Part shown: positions 7,942 to 15,332 of the stretch, piece by piece
How positions within the stretch are numbered: the stretch's first letter is position 1
Layout of the letters: each line of letters begins with the position of its first letter
From: Acidimicrobiales bacterium
Lineage (GTDB): Bacteria; Actinomycetota; Acidimicrobiia; Acidimicrobiales; DASWMK01
NCBI GenBank assembly: GCA_036399815.1
Contig: DASWMK010000010.1
Span: forward strand, 1-53,458
Reading direction: 5' to 3'
DNA length: 53,458 nt
The notes under the pieces: generated by a model
Told to the model about the DNA's origin: nothing
Seen by the model: the letters and a program-made list of their open reading frames with translations, nothing else
Database searches by the model: none
Translations under genes and position numbers: made by a program

Positions 7942-7947
7942 TAGACT
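7942..7947 (+). promoter_or_regulatory. -10 box of a probable leaderless promoter (moaC)
   Basis: TAGACT ends 8 nt before the moaC ATG at 7956; no ribosome-binding site is present. Confidence 0.5.
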
Positions 7948-7955
7948 CGCCGACC

Positions 7956-8459
7956 ATGTCGGAGCGCGGCCTGACCCACCTCGATCCCCTCGGGCGGGCC
8001 CGGATGGTCGACGTGACGCCCAAGGAGGCGACCCACCGGCGGGCCATCGCCCGGGCCAAGGTCCACATGCAGCCGGACACGACGTCGCTCGTCGCCCGGG
8101 GCGCCATCACGAAGGGTGACGTGCTCGCCGTCGCCCGCGTGGCCGGCATCCAGGCGGCCAAGCGCACGCCGGACCTGATCCCGCTCTGCCACCCGCTGCT
8201 CGTCGGGTCGGTGCTCGTGAACTTCCGGATCGAGGACTCGTACATCGAGGTCGAGGCCCAGGTGGACACCGTCGACCGCACCGGGGTCGAGATGGAGGCG
8301 ATGACGGCCTGCGCCATCGCCGCCCTCACCATCTACGACATGTGCAAGTCCGTCGACCGGTCGATGGTCATCGGCGACGTGACCCTCTGGGAGAAGACGG
8401 GGGGCCGGTCGGGCCCGTACCGGCGCTCGCCCGGCCTGCTCGACGACCTGGGGGACTGA
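7956..8459 (+). CDS. moaC: cyclic pyranopterin monophosphate synthase MoaC
   Basis: Converts the MoaA product 3',8-cyclo-dihydro-GTP to cyclic pyranopterin monophosphate. The family signature is intact: the LIPLCHPLLVGS segment near residue 71, the EVEAQVDTVDRTGVEMEAM stretch, and the YDMCKSVDRSM segment carrying active-site Asp and Lys. The 167 residues are the usual length. The ATG at 7956 gives the conserved LTHLDPLGRARMVDV N-terminus. moaD, moaE and moaB/mogA are not in this window, so the pathway is completed elsewhere. Confidence 0.96.
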   Translation: MSERGLTHLDPLGRARMVDVTPKEATHRRAIARAKVHMQPDTTSLVARGAITKGDVLAVARVAGIQAAKRTPDLIPLCHPLLVGSVLVNFRIEDSYIEVEAQVDTVDRTGVEMEAMTACAIAALTIYDMCKSVDRSMVIGDVTLWEKTGGRSGPYRRSPGLLDDLGD

Positions 8460-8499
8460 CCGCGCGCCCCGGCCGGGGCCGTCCGTCACCGACGGTGAG

Positions 8500-8529
8500 T
8501 TGGATTCGCGGCCCCGTCCGTAGTAGAAC
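8500..8529 (+). promoter_or_regulatory. weak promoter candidate before the GlpR/SepX-like gene
   Basis: TTGGAT at 8500-8505 and TAGAAC at 8524-8529 are 18 nt apart. A second -10-like TACGGT lies at 8615-8620. The 189-nt gap between moaC and the next start codon shows no other gene. Confidence 0.3.
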
Positions 8530-8648
8530 TGCAACGTTCGCCGCTGGAACGTAACCCCAGAGACCGGGCCCGGGCGGGTACGCCACCATCCACCGCGAGG
8601 AGAAGTGGCAGCGGTACGGTCCTCGACCAGTAAAGGCAGGCGCGGAGC

Positions 8649-9155
8649 GTGACCATTGTGGTGCTGTTGATCCTCGCCATCGTGTGGGCCGTGGTGCTGG
8701 TGCCACCGTGGCTTCGCAACCGGAGCGAGAGCCGGCCCGGCGACTCGATCTCGTCGTTCCGCCAGCAGCTGTCCGTCCTCGAGCGCACGACCCCGGGCGC
8801 CACCCCGCTGCGCCGCCCGGTCCCTGCGCCGGTCGCCCCGCCCCAGCCGTACATCCACCCCGCCGTCGCCCGCCGTCGCCGCGTCGTGTCGTCCCGGCGC
8901 CTCGCCCGCAAGCGCCGCCGAGACATCTTCACCGGCCTCCTCGTCCTCATGGTCGCGACGCTGGCGCTGAGCTTCGTCCCGGGGCTGCAGATGCTGCGCA
9001 CGGTCCACTTCGTGCTCGACGCGCTGTTCGTCGCCTACATCGCCCTCCTCGTCCGGGCCCAGCGCCTGGCCGCCGAGCGGGAGATGAAGGTGCACTACCT
9101 GCCCGGCACGGTCGCCGCCGAGCCCGCGCTGTTGCTGCGCCGCTCGGCGAACTGA
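8649..9155 (+). CDS. GlpR/SepX-like divisome membrane protein
   Basis: A 168-residue membrane protein: helix 1 at residues 2-19, ending in the VPPWLRNR motif, a Pro- and Arg-rich cytoplasmic linker, and two more helices at about 98-115 and 119-136. The N-terminal pattern (short helix, VP-x-WLR, then a SFRQQL-type amphipathic segment) and the position after moeA match SepX of Streptomyces and GlpR of Corynebacterium/Mycobacterium (Rv0996), which tether FtsZ partners at the division site. Identification rests on architecture and synteny, not on a database alignment. GTG at 8649 is used. Confidence 0.68.
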   Translation: MTIVVLLILAIVWAVVLVPPWLRNRSESRPGDSISSFRQQLSVLERTTPGATPLRRPVPAPVAPPQPYIHPAVARRRRVVSSRRLARKRRRDIFTGLLVLMVATLALSFVPGLQMLRTVHFVLDALFVAYIALLVRAQRLAAEREMKVHYLPGTVAAEPALLLRRSAN

Positions 9156-9159
9156 ACCG

Positions 9160-9840
9160 GTGGCCGTTCCCGGCCACCCTGCAGGAGGGGCGGACGCCGA
9201 CGGGTCCCGTCGCGCCGACCTCGGTCGCCAGATCGACGGCATCCGGGCCGGCCTCGACGCCGCCCACGCGGCCAGGGAGCAGAGCCTCCCGGCCTGCCGG
9301 CGGGTCATCCGGGCGGCGGGGTCGTCCATCCGGGCCGTGCACCGCCTCGAGCCCCAGCGGGCGGCGGCGCTGGCCGATGAGGCCGAGGCCGAGCTGCGCC
9401 AGGCCCAGCACGTGCTCGCGCCCTACCCGGCGCTCGTGCACGCCGGGTTCCTCCACGACGCGGAGAAGGAGTACGTCGAGGCCCGGCTGACCGCCGCGCT
9501 GGTCGAGAACCGGCCGCTCGCCGGGCCGGCCGAGCTGGGGGTGGACCCGGCGGCGTGGATGCGGGGCCTCGCCGAGGCGGCGAGCGAACTGCGCCGCCAC
9601 CTGCTCGACCGGCTGCGGGAGGGCGACCTCGACCGGGCCGAGCACCTCCTCGCGGCGATGGACGACGCCTACGATGCGCTCGTCACCGTCGACTACCCCG
9701 ACGCCCTGACCGGTGGCCTGCGTCGCACGCTCGACGCCCTGCGGGCCGTGCTCGAGCGGAGCCGGGGCGACGTCACCACGGCGGCCGTGCAGGCCAGGCT
9801 CCAGCGGGCCATCGACCCGACCCTCGGCTCGGACCTTTAA
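9160..9840 (+). CDS. translin-family protein
   Basis: A 226-residue, mostly helical cytosolic protein. The pattern of translin relatives is visible: CRRVIRAAGSSIRAVHR near residue 47, the FLHDAEKEYVEARL helix, a GDLDRAEHLLAAMDDAYDAL helix and a final LRRTLDALRAVLERSRGDV segment. Translin-fold proteins in eukaryotes and archaea bind single-stranded RNA or DNA and form octameric shells, some with RNase activity. The prokaryotic function is unknown. It starts at GTG 9160, 4 nt after the GlpR/SepX-like gene, so it is very probably co-transcribed with it. The stop is TAA, unusual in this region. Confidence 0.66.
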   Translation: MAVPGHPAGGADADGSRRADLGRQIDGIRAGLDAAHAAREQSLPACRRVIRAAGSSIRAVHRLEPQRAAALADEAEAELRQAQHVLAPYPALVHAGFLHDAEKEYVEARLTAALVENRPLAGPAELGVDPAAWMRGLAEAASELRRHLLDRLREGDLDRAEHLLAAMDDAYDALVTVDYPDALTGGLRRTLDALRAVLERSRGDVTTAAVQARLQRAIDPTLGSDL

Positions 9841-9884
9841 CCTTTCTTTAGGAACCCGGCCCGCCCCGCCGCCGTACCGACGGC

Positions 9885-11288
9885 ATGAGCTGGAGGACCC
9901 GCCCCCGTCTGTTCGTCGCCGCCGCGGCCGTCGTCGCGTCGGCCCTCCCGACCGCCGCCGGAGCCGCGGACGATGTGTCCGCCGCGGCGAACGCCGCGAC
10001 AACGGAGCTCGTCAGCGTGTCGAGCGAGGGTCGCCAGGGCAACGACATCAGCGGCCGCTTCTCGCCGCCCGACCTGAGCGCCGACGGCCTCGTCGTCGCC
10101 TTCGACTCCCAGGCGAACAACCTCGTGGCCAACGACGGGAACGGGTTCGTCGACGTCTTCGCCCACGACCGCGAGTCGGGCATCACCGAGCTACTCAGCG
10201 TCAGCACCAACGAGGTGCAGGCCAACGACGACAGCCAGAACCCGTCGGCCGACGCCACGGGCGACGAGATCGCCTTCGACTCCGACGCCAACAACCTCTT
10301 CCCCGACGACCGCAACAACGCGCGGGACGTCTTCGTCCGCGACCGGGTGGCGGGCACGACCGAGCTGATCAGCGTCAACAACCAGGGTCGTGAGGGCAAC
10401 GCCTCCAGCTCGGCGCCCGACATCACCGCCGACGGCCGCTTCGTCGCCTTCTCCTCCAACGCCTCGAACCTCGTGCGGGGCGACACCAACGCGACGACCG
10501 ACATCTTCGTGCGGGACCGGTCGAGGGGCCGGATCGAGCGGGTCAACGTGGCGAGCGACGGGACGGAGGCGAACCTGTTCAGCGGCGGGCCGTCGATCAG
10601 CGACGACGGCCGTTACGTCGCCTTCTCGTCCTTCGCCGACAACCTCGTGGCCAACGACGACAACGGCACGGTGGACGTGTTCGTCCACGACCGGTCGACC
10701 GGCGAGACGTTCCTCGTCAGCGAGGCGGCCGACGGCACCTCGGCCGAGGGCCTGAGCGCCGGCCCGGCCATCAGCGGCGACGGCTCGGCCATCGCCTTCT
10801 TCTCCGAGGCGGCCGACTTCGTGCCCGGCGACGACAACGGGACGCGGGACATCTACGTCTGGCGGCGGGGCAACGGCGACCCGAGCGTGGAGCGGGTTTC
10901 GGTGAGCAGCGCCGAGGAGGGGGCGAACGGCCAGAGCTCGTTCAGCCAGCGGGGCTCGTCGTCGCTGCCCGACATCAGCAGGGACGGCCGCTACGTCAGC
11001 TTCGACTCCTTTGCCGACAACCTCGTCCGCAACGACACGAACGAGGTGGCCGACGCCTTCCGCCGCGACGTGTTCCGGGGCATCACCATCCGGGTCAGCG
11101 TGAGCGACCGGGAGATCCAGGCCAACCGGGTCAGCACCGACACGGCCATCTCGGCCGACGGCCAGGTGGTGGCGTTCGTGTCGCAGGCGACGAACCTGGT
11201 GCGGGGCGACACCAACCGCTGCCCGCTGTTCCCGGACTTCGGGTCGTGCCCCGACGTGTTCGTCCGGGACCTCCGCCCGCTCGGCTGA
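9885..11288 (+). CDS. secreted PD40/TolB-like beta-propeller protein
   Basis: A 467-residue exported protein with a Sec signal peptide (residues 1-28, Ala-rich, ending AGAA). The rest is about seven imperfect repeats of 55-62 residues, each with the cores DGRYVAFSS, NLV-x-x-D-x-N, D-x-FVRDR and V-S-V, the hallmark of WD40-like PD40 (TolB) propeller blades. No catalytic domain is seen. Similar stand-alone propellers occur in actinobacteria with unknown ligands. The ATG at 9885 begins the signal peptide. Confidence 0.85.
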   Translation: MSWRTRPRLFVAAAAVVASALPTAAGAADDVSAAANAATTELVSVSSEGRQGNDISGRFSPPDLSADGLVVAFDSQANNLVANDGNGFVDVFAHDRESGITELLSVSTNEVQANDDSQNPSADATGDEIAFDSDANNLFPDDRNNARDVFVRDRVAGTTELISVNNQGREGNASSSAPDITADGRFVAFSSNASNLVRGDTNATTDIFVRDRSRGRIERVNVASDGTEANLFSGGPSISDDGRYVAFSSFADNLVANDDNGTVDVFVHDRSTGETFLVSEAADGTSAEGLSAGPAISGDGSAIAFFSEAADFVPGDDNGTRDIYVWRRGNGDPSVERVSVSSAEEGANGQSSFSQRGSSSLPDISRDGRYVSFDSFADNLVRNDTNEVADAFRRDVFRGITIRVSVSDREIQANRVSTDTAISADGQVVAFVSQATNLVRGDTNRCPLFPDFGSCPDVFVRDLRPLG

Positions 11289-11328
11289 GCACCGCCACCT
11301 GCCACGCAGCGAGCCCCCGGGGGCCGGG

Positions 11329-11334
11329 TATCCT
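11329..11334 (+). promoter_or_regulatory. -10 box for tRNA-Ala
   Basis: TATCCT ends 12 nt before the mature tRNA 5' end at 11347, placing the transcription start a few nucleotides upstream of the tRNA. No clear -35 box is seen. Confidence 0.45.
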
Positions 11335-11346
11335 GTTCCCTCCCCC

Positions 11347-11419
11347 GGGGGTGTAGCTCAGTTGGAAGAGCGCCACGTTCGCAACGTGGAAGTCGGCGGT
11401 TCGAGTCCGCTCACCTCCA
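11347..11419 (+). tRNA. tRNA-Ala (anticodon CGC)
   Basis: A complete cloverleaf: acceptor GGGGGTG pairs with CACCTCC including the G3-U70 wobble that is the identity element of alanine tRNAs; D-arm GCTC/GAGC; anticodon stem CCACG/CGTGG enclosing TTCGCAA, giving anticodon CGC (reads GCG); T-loop TTCGAGT. The discriminator is A. The 3' CCA is not fully encoded (ACC then G), so it is added after transcription. Confidence 0.95.
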
Positions 11420-11443
11420 CCGCCGGGCTCGGGGCACCGTCGG

Positions 11444-11851
11444 CTACGGGCCTTCGCCGGTCAGTGCTTCGATGGGCGCGAGCGGCACGACGTCGCTCAC
11501 GGCGGCGGCGAGGCGGTCGTCCAGGGTCACGAGCGCGTCGGCCTGGAGCTGGGTGAGGGCGACGTACTCGGCGTCGAAGGTGTCGGGCCACCCGAGCTGG
11601 TCGGCGACCTTCCAGGCGACCCTCTGGAGGACGCGGTCCCCGAGCAGCCGCAGGTTCAGGCCCCGGATGTGGTCGAGGTGCGCGTCGGCGTCCGCCTTCG
11701 TCAGCTCGCCCCGGCGCACGGCGCCGTAGAGCGACGACAGCACCTGCGACCGCAGCAGGGTCGGCGCCAGGAGCCGGTGCCCGCCGGCGATCGCCGTCCG
11801 CTCGCGGGCCAGGCGCATGGCCACGTCCGGCCCGATCACGTACCTCGTCAT
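11444..11851 (-). CDS. PIN-domain (VapC-like) nuclease, no antitoxin visible
   Basis: A 135-residue PIN-domain protein of the type common as VapC toxins, which are Mg-dependent RNases. Visible core: RYVIGPDVAMRLA at the N-terminus, LLAPTLLRSQVLSSLY, then TFDAEYVALTQLQADALVTLDDRLA with acidic residues. The position usually holding the second acidic residue (S-E-V-L) is Gln here. ATG 11851 is chosen because AAGGAG lies 9 nt upstream; the longer frame from 11917 would cross into the next gene's leader. The gene is divergent from the lactate monooxygenase (58 nt) and has no antitoxin gene upstream, so it may be orphan or partnered elsewhere. Confidence 0.75.
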   Translation of the reverse strand: MTRYVIGPDVAMRLARERTAIAGGHRLLAPTLLRSQVLSSLYGAVRRGELTKADADAHLDHIRGLNLRLLGDRVLQRVAWKVADQLGWPDTFDAEYVALTQLQADALVTLDDRLAAAVSDVVPLAPIEALTGEGP

Positions 11852-11909
11852 GCCGGTCGGCTCCTTCGTCGGGCGGTGCGGGCGGGACCCCACCGTAGGA
11901 GGATGGGGC

Positions 11910-13085
11910 GTGGGCAACTACGGCGACTGGCAGTTCGCGATCTACCTCGAGGGGCTCGTCGGCAAGCGACCGGCGCTGCCGATGTCGTACGCGGAGCTCG
12001 CCCGGCAGGCCGAGGCCGTCATGTCGGCCGAGCTGTGGTCCTACGTGGCCGGCGGCGCCGGCGACGAGCGGACCCAGGACGCCAACGTCGCCGCCTTCGC
12101 CCGGTGGGGGCTCATGCCGAGAATGCTGGCCGGCGCCGCGCAGCGGGACCTGTCGGTCGAGCTGTTCGGCACGACCCTGCCGACCCCGCTCCTGCTCGCG
12201 CCCGTCGGCGTCATCGGCCTGTGCGGCGCCGACGGGCACGGCGACCTGGCGACGGCCGGGGCGGCGGCCGCGCTCGGCGTCCCGATGGTCGCCTCGACGC
12301 TCATGCAGGACCCGCTGGAGGACGTGGCCGCCGCGCTCGGCGACACCCCCGGCTGGTTCCAGCTCTACCCGCCGAACGACCGGGAGCTGACCGAGAGCTT
12401 CGTCCGGCGGGCCGAGGCGGCGGGGTGGGCCGCGATCGTGGTCACCCTCGACACGCTGACGCTCGGCTGGCGGCCCCGCGACCTGGCGATCGCCAGCTTC
12501 CCGCAGCTCCGGGGACGGTGCCTGGCCAACTACTTCGCCGACCCGGTCTTCCGGTCGAAGCTGGCCGTCCCGCCCGAGGAGGACGTCGAGGCGGCGACCG
12601 GCCTGTGGGCGACGATCTTCGGCAACCCCGGGCTGTCGTGGGACGACCTGGCCTGGATCCGCTCGCTCACCTCGCTACCGCTGCTGCTGAAGGGCATCTG
12701 CCACCCCGACGACGCCCGGCGGGCGATCGACCTCGGCGTCGACGGCATCTACTGCTCGAACCACGGCGGCCGCCAGGCCAACGGCGGGCTGCCCGCGCTC
12801 GACTGCCTCCCCGACGTCGTCGACGCCGCCGGTGGCGCGCCCGTCGTGTTCGACTCCGGCGTGCGCAGCGGCGCCGACGTGGTCAAGGCGCTGGCCCTCG
12901 GCGCGTCCGCCGTCGCCGTCGGCCGGCCCTACGCCTACGGCCTGGCCGTCGGCGGGCAGGAGGGGGTCGAGCACGTCCTCCGCTGCCTGCTGGCCGAGGC
13001 CGACCTCACGATGGCCATCGACGGCTACCCGACGGTCGCCAGCCTCACCAGGGACGCCCTCCGCCGCGTCGACCGGCCCGGGTAG
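11910..13085 (+). CDS. FMN-dependent alpha-hydroxy-acid oxidising enzyme, lactate 2-monooxygenase type
   Basis: Cytosolic FMN enzyme (391 residues) of the lactate-oxidase/glycolate-oxidase family. The sequence tracks mycobacterial lactate 2-monooxygenase from end to end: GNYGDWQ-like start, MSYAEL, SYVAGGAGDERTQ, RWGLMPRML, YCSNHGGRQANGGLPALDCLP with the catalytic His and substrate-binding Arg, and DSGVRSGADVVKAL binding FMN phosphate. That enzyme converts L-lactate and oxygen to acetate, CO2 and water. Substrate range may differ. GTG 11910 is preceded by AGGAGG at 7 nt. Confidence 0.88.
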   Translation: MGNYGDWQFAIYLEGLVGKRPALPMSYAELARQAEAVMSAELWSYVAGGAGDERTQDANVAAFARWGLMPRMLAGAAQRDLSVELFGTTLPTPLLLAPVGVIGLCGADGHGDLATAGAAAALGVPMVASTLMQDPLEDVAAALGDTPGWFQLYPPNDRELTESFVRRAEAAGWAAIVVTLDTLTLGWRPRDLAIASFPQLRGRCLANYFADPVFRSKLAVPPEEDVEAATGLWATIFGNPGLSWDDLAWIRSLTSLPLLLKGICHPDDARRAIDLGVDGIYCSNHGGRQANGGLPALDCLPDVVDAAGGAPVVFDSGVRSGADVVKALALGASAVAVGRPYAYGLAVGGQEGVEHVLRCLLAEADLTMAIDGYPTVASLTRDALRRVDRPG

Positions 13086-13088
13086 CGG

Positions 13089-13111
13089 CCCGGCCCCGCT
13101 ACTGGGCCGGG
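13089..13111. terminator. hairpin between convergent genes
   Basis: CCCGGCCC and GGGCCGGG form a perfect 8-bp stem with a 7-nt loop, in the 13-nt gap and the end of the leftward gene between the stops at 13085 and 13099. It could end transcription from both sides; no T-run. Confidence 0.45.
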
Positions 13112-14202
13112 GCGGTGCAGCGGGGGGTGATCGTCGGCTGGGGCACGGGCGGCACGTTCAGGCCCGTCGCCGGCGTCCAGAGGATCGCCTCCAGCAGGGC
13201 GGCGCGGCCGGCCGTGGTGGCGAACAGGTCGTGGTGGGCGGGGACGCAGGCGTAGCGGAGCAGCGGCGTCCCGGCGTCGGCCAGCGCGGCGAGCCAGGTC
13301 ATCCCCTGGCCGACGGCGCCGGTGCGGTCGGCGTCGCCCCAGGCGAAGTCGAACCGGGTGGTCGGGAACGACAGCCGGCCGACGTCGACCAGGCTGCTCG
13401 CCCGCCAGTCGGCCTCGGCGGTGAGGTCCTCGGGCAGCACCGAGCACGACCCCGGCCCGGCCGCGCCCTCGTCGTACGAGTCGTCGACCCGGCCCCGCAT
13501 GGCGTTCTCCTCGGGCTCCAGGAACTGGAGGGGCGAGCCGTCGCGGGCGCAGCCGGCGAGCAGGTCGGCGTTCGGCGGGCCGGACGCGGTGATCACGCCG
13601 TCCACCAGGTCGCCGACGTCGTGGAAGGCCACCGCGCTGGCGGCCTGGCCGGAGCCGACGCTGTAGCCGATCACGCACACGCCGCAGACCCCGTCGCCGG
13701 CGGGCGGCGTCGACCCGGCGGCCGCGTCCCTCGCCGCCGCCCACTCGATGACGGCCGCGGGCCGGCAGGACAGGGCGGCGAACCCTCCGGCGCCGGTGTT
13801 CCACTCGGCGTGCCAGGCGACGGCGATCTCCTCGATCCCGTTCTTGGCCAGCCGCTTCCAGAGGGTGCGACCGCCGCCGCCGGCCAGCCAGAAGTCCCGG
13901 CCGCCGCCGCCGCCGAAGGTGACGAGGACCCCCCGCCGGGCGCCGGTGAACCGGCCGATCGCCAGCGTGCCCGTCGCCGCCGGCACGGTCGCGTAGGGCT
14001 CGGCGCACGTGACGGCGACGTCGACGCAGGAGAAGCCGCCCGGGCAGTCCTCGGTCCCCGGCCCGGTGACCTCGACGGTCCCGACCGGCGCCGTGGCCAC
14101 GGCGGCGGAGACCGGGGGCGCGGGCGGACCGCTGACCAGGGCGCCGGCCACGACCCCGAGGGCCACCGCCGCGCGCCGGACCCTCCCGATCCGAGACCGC
14201 AC
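13099..14202 (-). CDS. secreted alpha/beta-hydrolase-like protein
   Basis: A 367-residue protein with an N-terminal export signal (VRRAAVALGVVAGALVS, cleavage near ASA-AV). The mature part has an alpha/beta-hydrolase layout: a VLVTFGGGGG oxyanion strand, the nucleophile elbow GYSVGSG near residue 190, and a late PAHHDLF segment supplying the likely catalytic His. Several Cys pairs suggest disulfides in the exported protein. Substrate unknown. GTG 14202 is preferred to upstream frames because TACCGT lies 8 nt upstream (leaderless) and the signal peptide starts here. Confidence 0.7.
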   Translation of the reverse strand: MRSRIGRVRRAAVALGVVAGALVSGPPAPPVSAAVATAPVGTVEVTGPGTEDCPGGFSCVDVAVTCAEPYATVPAATGTLAIGRFTGARRGVLVTFGGGGGRDFWLAGGGGRTLWKRLAKNGIEEIAVAWHAEWNTGAGGFAALSCRPAAVIEWAAARDAAAGSTPPAGDGVCGVCVIGYSVGSGQAASAVAFHDVGDLVDGVITASGPPNADLLAGCARDGSPLQFLEPEENAMRGRVDDSYDEGAAGPGSCSVLPEDLTAEADWRASSLVDVGRLSFPTTRFDFAWGDADRTGAVGQGMTWLAALADAGTPLLRYACVPAHHDLFATTAGRAALLEAILWTPATGLNVPPVPQPTITPRCTAPAQ

Positions 14203-14210
14203 CGTGGGTG

Positions 14211-14216
14211 ACGGTA
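14211..14216 (-). promoter_or_regulatory. -10 box of a probable leaderless promoter (secreted hydrolase)
   Basis: Read leftward, TACCGT ends 8 nt before the GTG at 14202; no ribosome-binding site is seen. Confidence 0.45.
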
Positions 14217-14278
14217 GCCGAGCCCGACCTGCCAGACTGGCCGTTCCTGGGAGCGAGGGGCGAGGACGGAGGACCGAG

Positions 14279-15244
14279 ATGGAACCGGGCTGGCTGACCG
14301 ACCCCACGGGCGCGCACGAGCTCCGCTACTGGGACGGGGCGTCGTGGACCGAGCACGTCGCCGACGCCGGCGCCACCGGCGTCGACCCGCTCCCCGCCGA
14401 CGCGCCGCCGCCCCCGCCGCCGATGCCCGCGGCCGCGCCCCCGCCGCCGCCCGCCCCGCCCGTCGCCGAGGCCGCCCCGGCCGCCGAGCAGCCGGCCCCG
14501 AGCGGCCGCGGCGGGTGGAAGGACAAGCTCAAGGCGGCCGCCCAGCAGGCCGCCACCCAGGGCAAGGCCATCGCCGACAAGACCAAGACGGCCATCGCCG
14601 AGCAGCAGGCCAAGCGGGTCGAGCAGTGGAAGGACGACCCGAGCACCCTGTGGTTCGGCCAGAGCCAGAGCGCGGCCACCAAGGCCACCGGCATGTCGAA
14701 GGCCTTCTACCGGATCACCAAGGACCGGATCTGGATCGACACCGGCGTGCTCGGCGTGAAGTCCGAGTCGGTGCCGCTGTGGGCCGTGCGCGACCTCGAC
14801 GTCCGCCAGAACGTCCTCCAGCGGGGCAACGACGTCGGCGACGTCGTCCTCCGGCTCGAGGACCCGGCCTACGGCGTCGACCCGACCGGGGCGTTCGACG
14901 TCACCGCGCACACCGAGCCCGGCGCGCTGACCAGCGGCGAGGTCGTCCTCGACAACATCGAGGGGCCGTACCAGGTGCGCGAGCTGCTGATGCCGCTGAT
15001 CAGCGAGGCCCGCCAGAAGAAGCTGGTCGAGCGCCAGAGCCAGTTCCTCCACGTGAACCCGGGCATCGGCGTCGTCGCCGGGATGGCGGGGATGCAGCCG
15101 TCACCGCCGCCCCCCGCCCCGGCGCCGGCCCCGCCGGCCGGCGACCTGGCCGACCAGCTCCGCAAGCTGGCCGACCTGCGGGACCAGGGCGTGCTGACCG
15201 AGGAGGAGTTCGCCGCGCAGAAGGCCCGCCTGCTCGCCGGCTGA
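14279..15244 (+). CDS. DUF2510 / PH-like / SHOCT protein
   Basis: A 321-residue cytosolic or membrane-peripheral protein in three parts: an N-terminal DUF2510 Trp motif (GWLTDP, LRYWDGASWTEHV), a Pro/Ala-rich linker with a Lys-rich helix (residues 75-120), a bacterial PH-like beta domain around 120-250 (FYRITKDRIWIDTGVLGVKSESVPLWAV), and a C-terminal SHOCT helix pair (LADQLRKLADLRDQGVLTEEEFAAQKARLL). SHOCT and DUF2510 often mark actinobacterial envelope-associated proteins; function is unknown. ATG 14279 has GGAGGA 5 nt upstream. Confidence 0.82.
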   Translation: MEPGWLTDPTGAHELRYWDGASWTEHVADAGATGVDPLPADAPPPPPPMPAAAPPPPPAPPVAEAAPAAEQPAPSGRGGWKDKLKAAAQQAATQGKAIADKTKTAIAEQQAKRVEQWKDDPSTLWFGQSQSAATKATGMSKAFYRITKDRIWIDTGVLGVKSESVPLWAVRDLDVRQNVLQRGNDVGDVVLRLEDPAYGVDPTGAFDVTAHTEPGALTSGEVVLDNIEGPYQVRELLMPLISEARQKKLVERQSQFLHVNPGIGVVAGMAGMQPSPPPPAPAPAPPAGDLADQLRKLADLRDQGVLTEEEFAAQKARLLAG

Positions 15245-15267
15245 CCCGACGGGCCCCGGGCGGCCCG

Positions 15268-15292
15268 CCTCACCCTCGACCGGAGGGTGAGG
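15268..15292. terminator. strong hairpin after the DUF2510 gene
   Basis: CCTCACCCTC and GAGGGTGAGG form a perfect 10-bp stem with a 5-nt loop (GACCG), 23 nt after the stop at 15244 and 40 nt before the next start. Position suggests a terminator; an operator for the aminotransferase gene is also possible. Confidence 0.5.
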
Positions 15293-15332
15293 GTTGACCG
15301 TCCGGACGACCCCGGCGGCAAGAATGGGCGCC

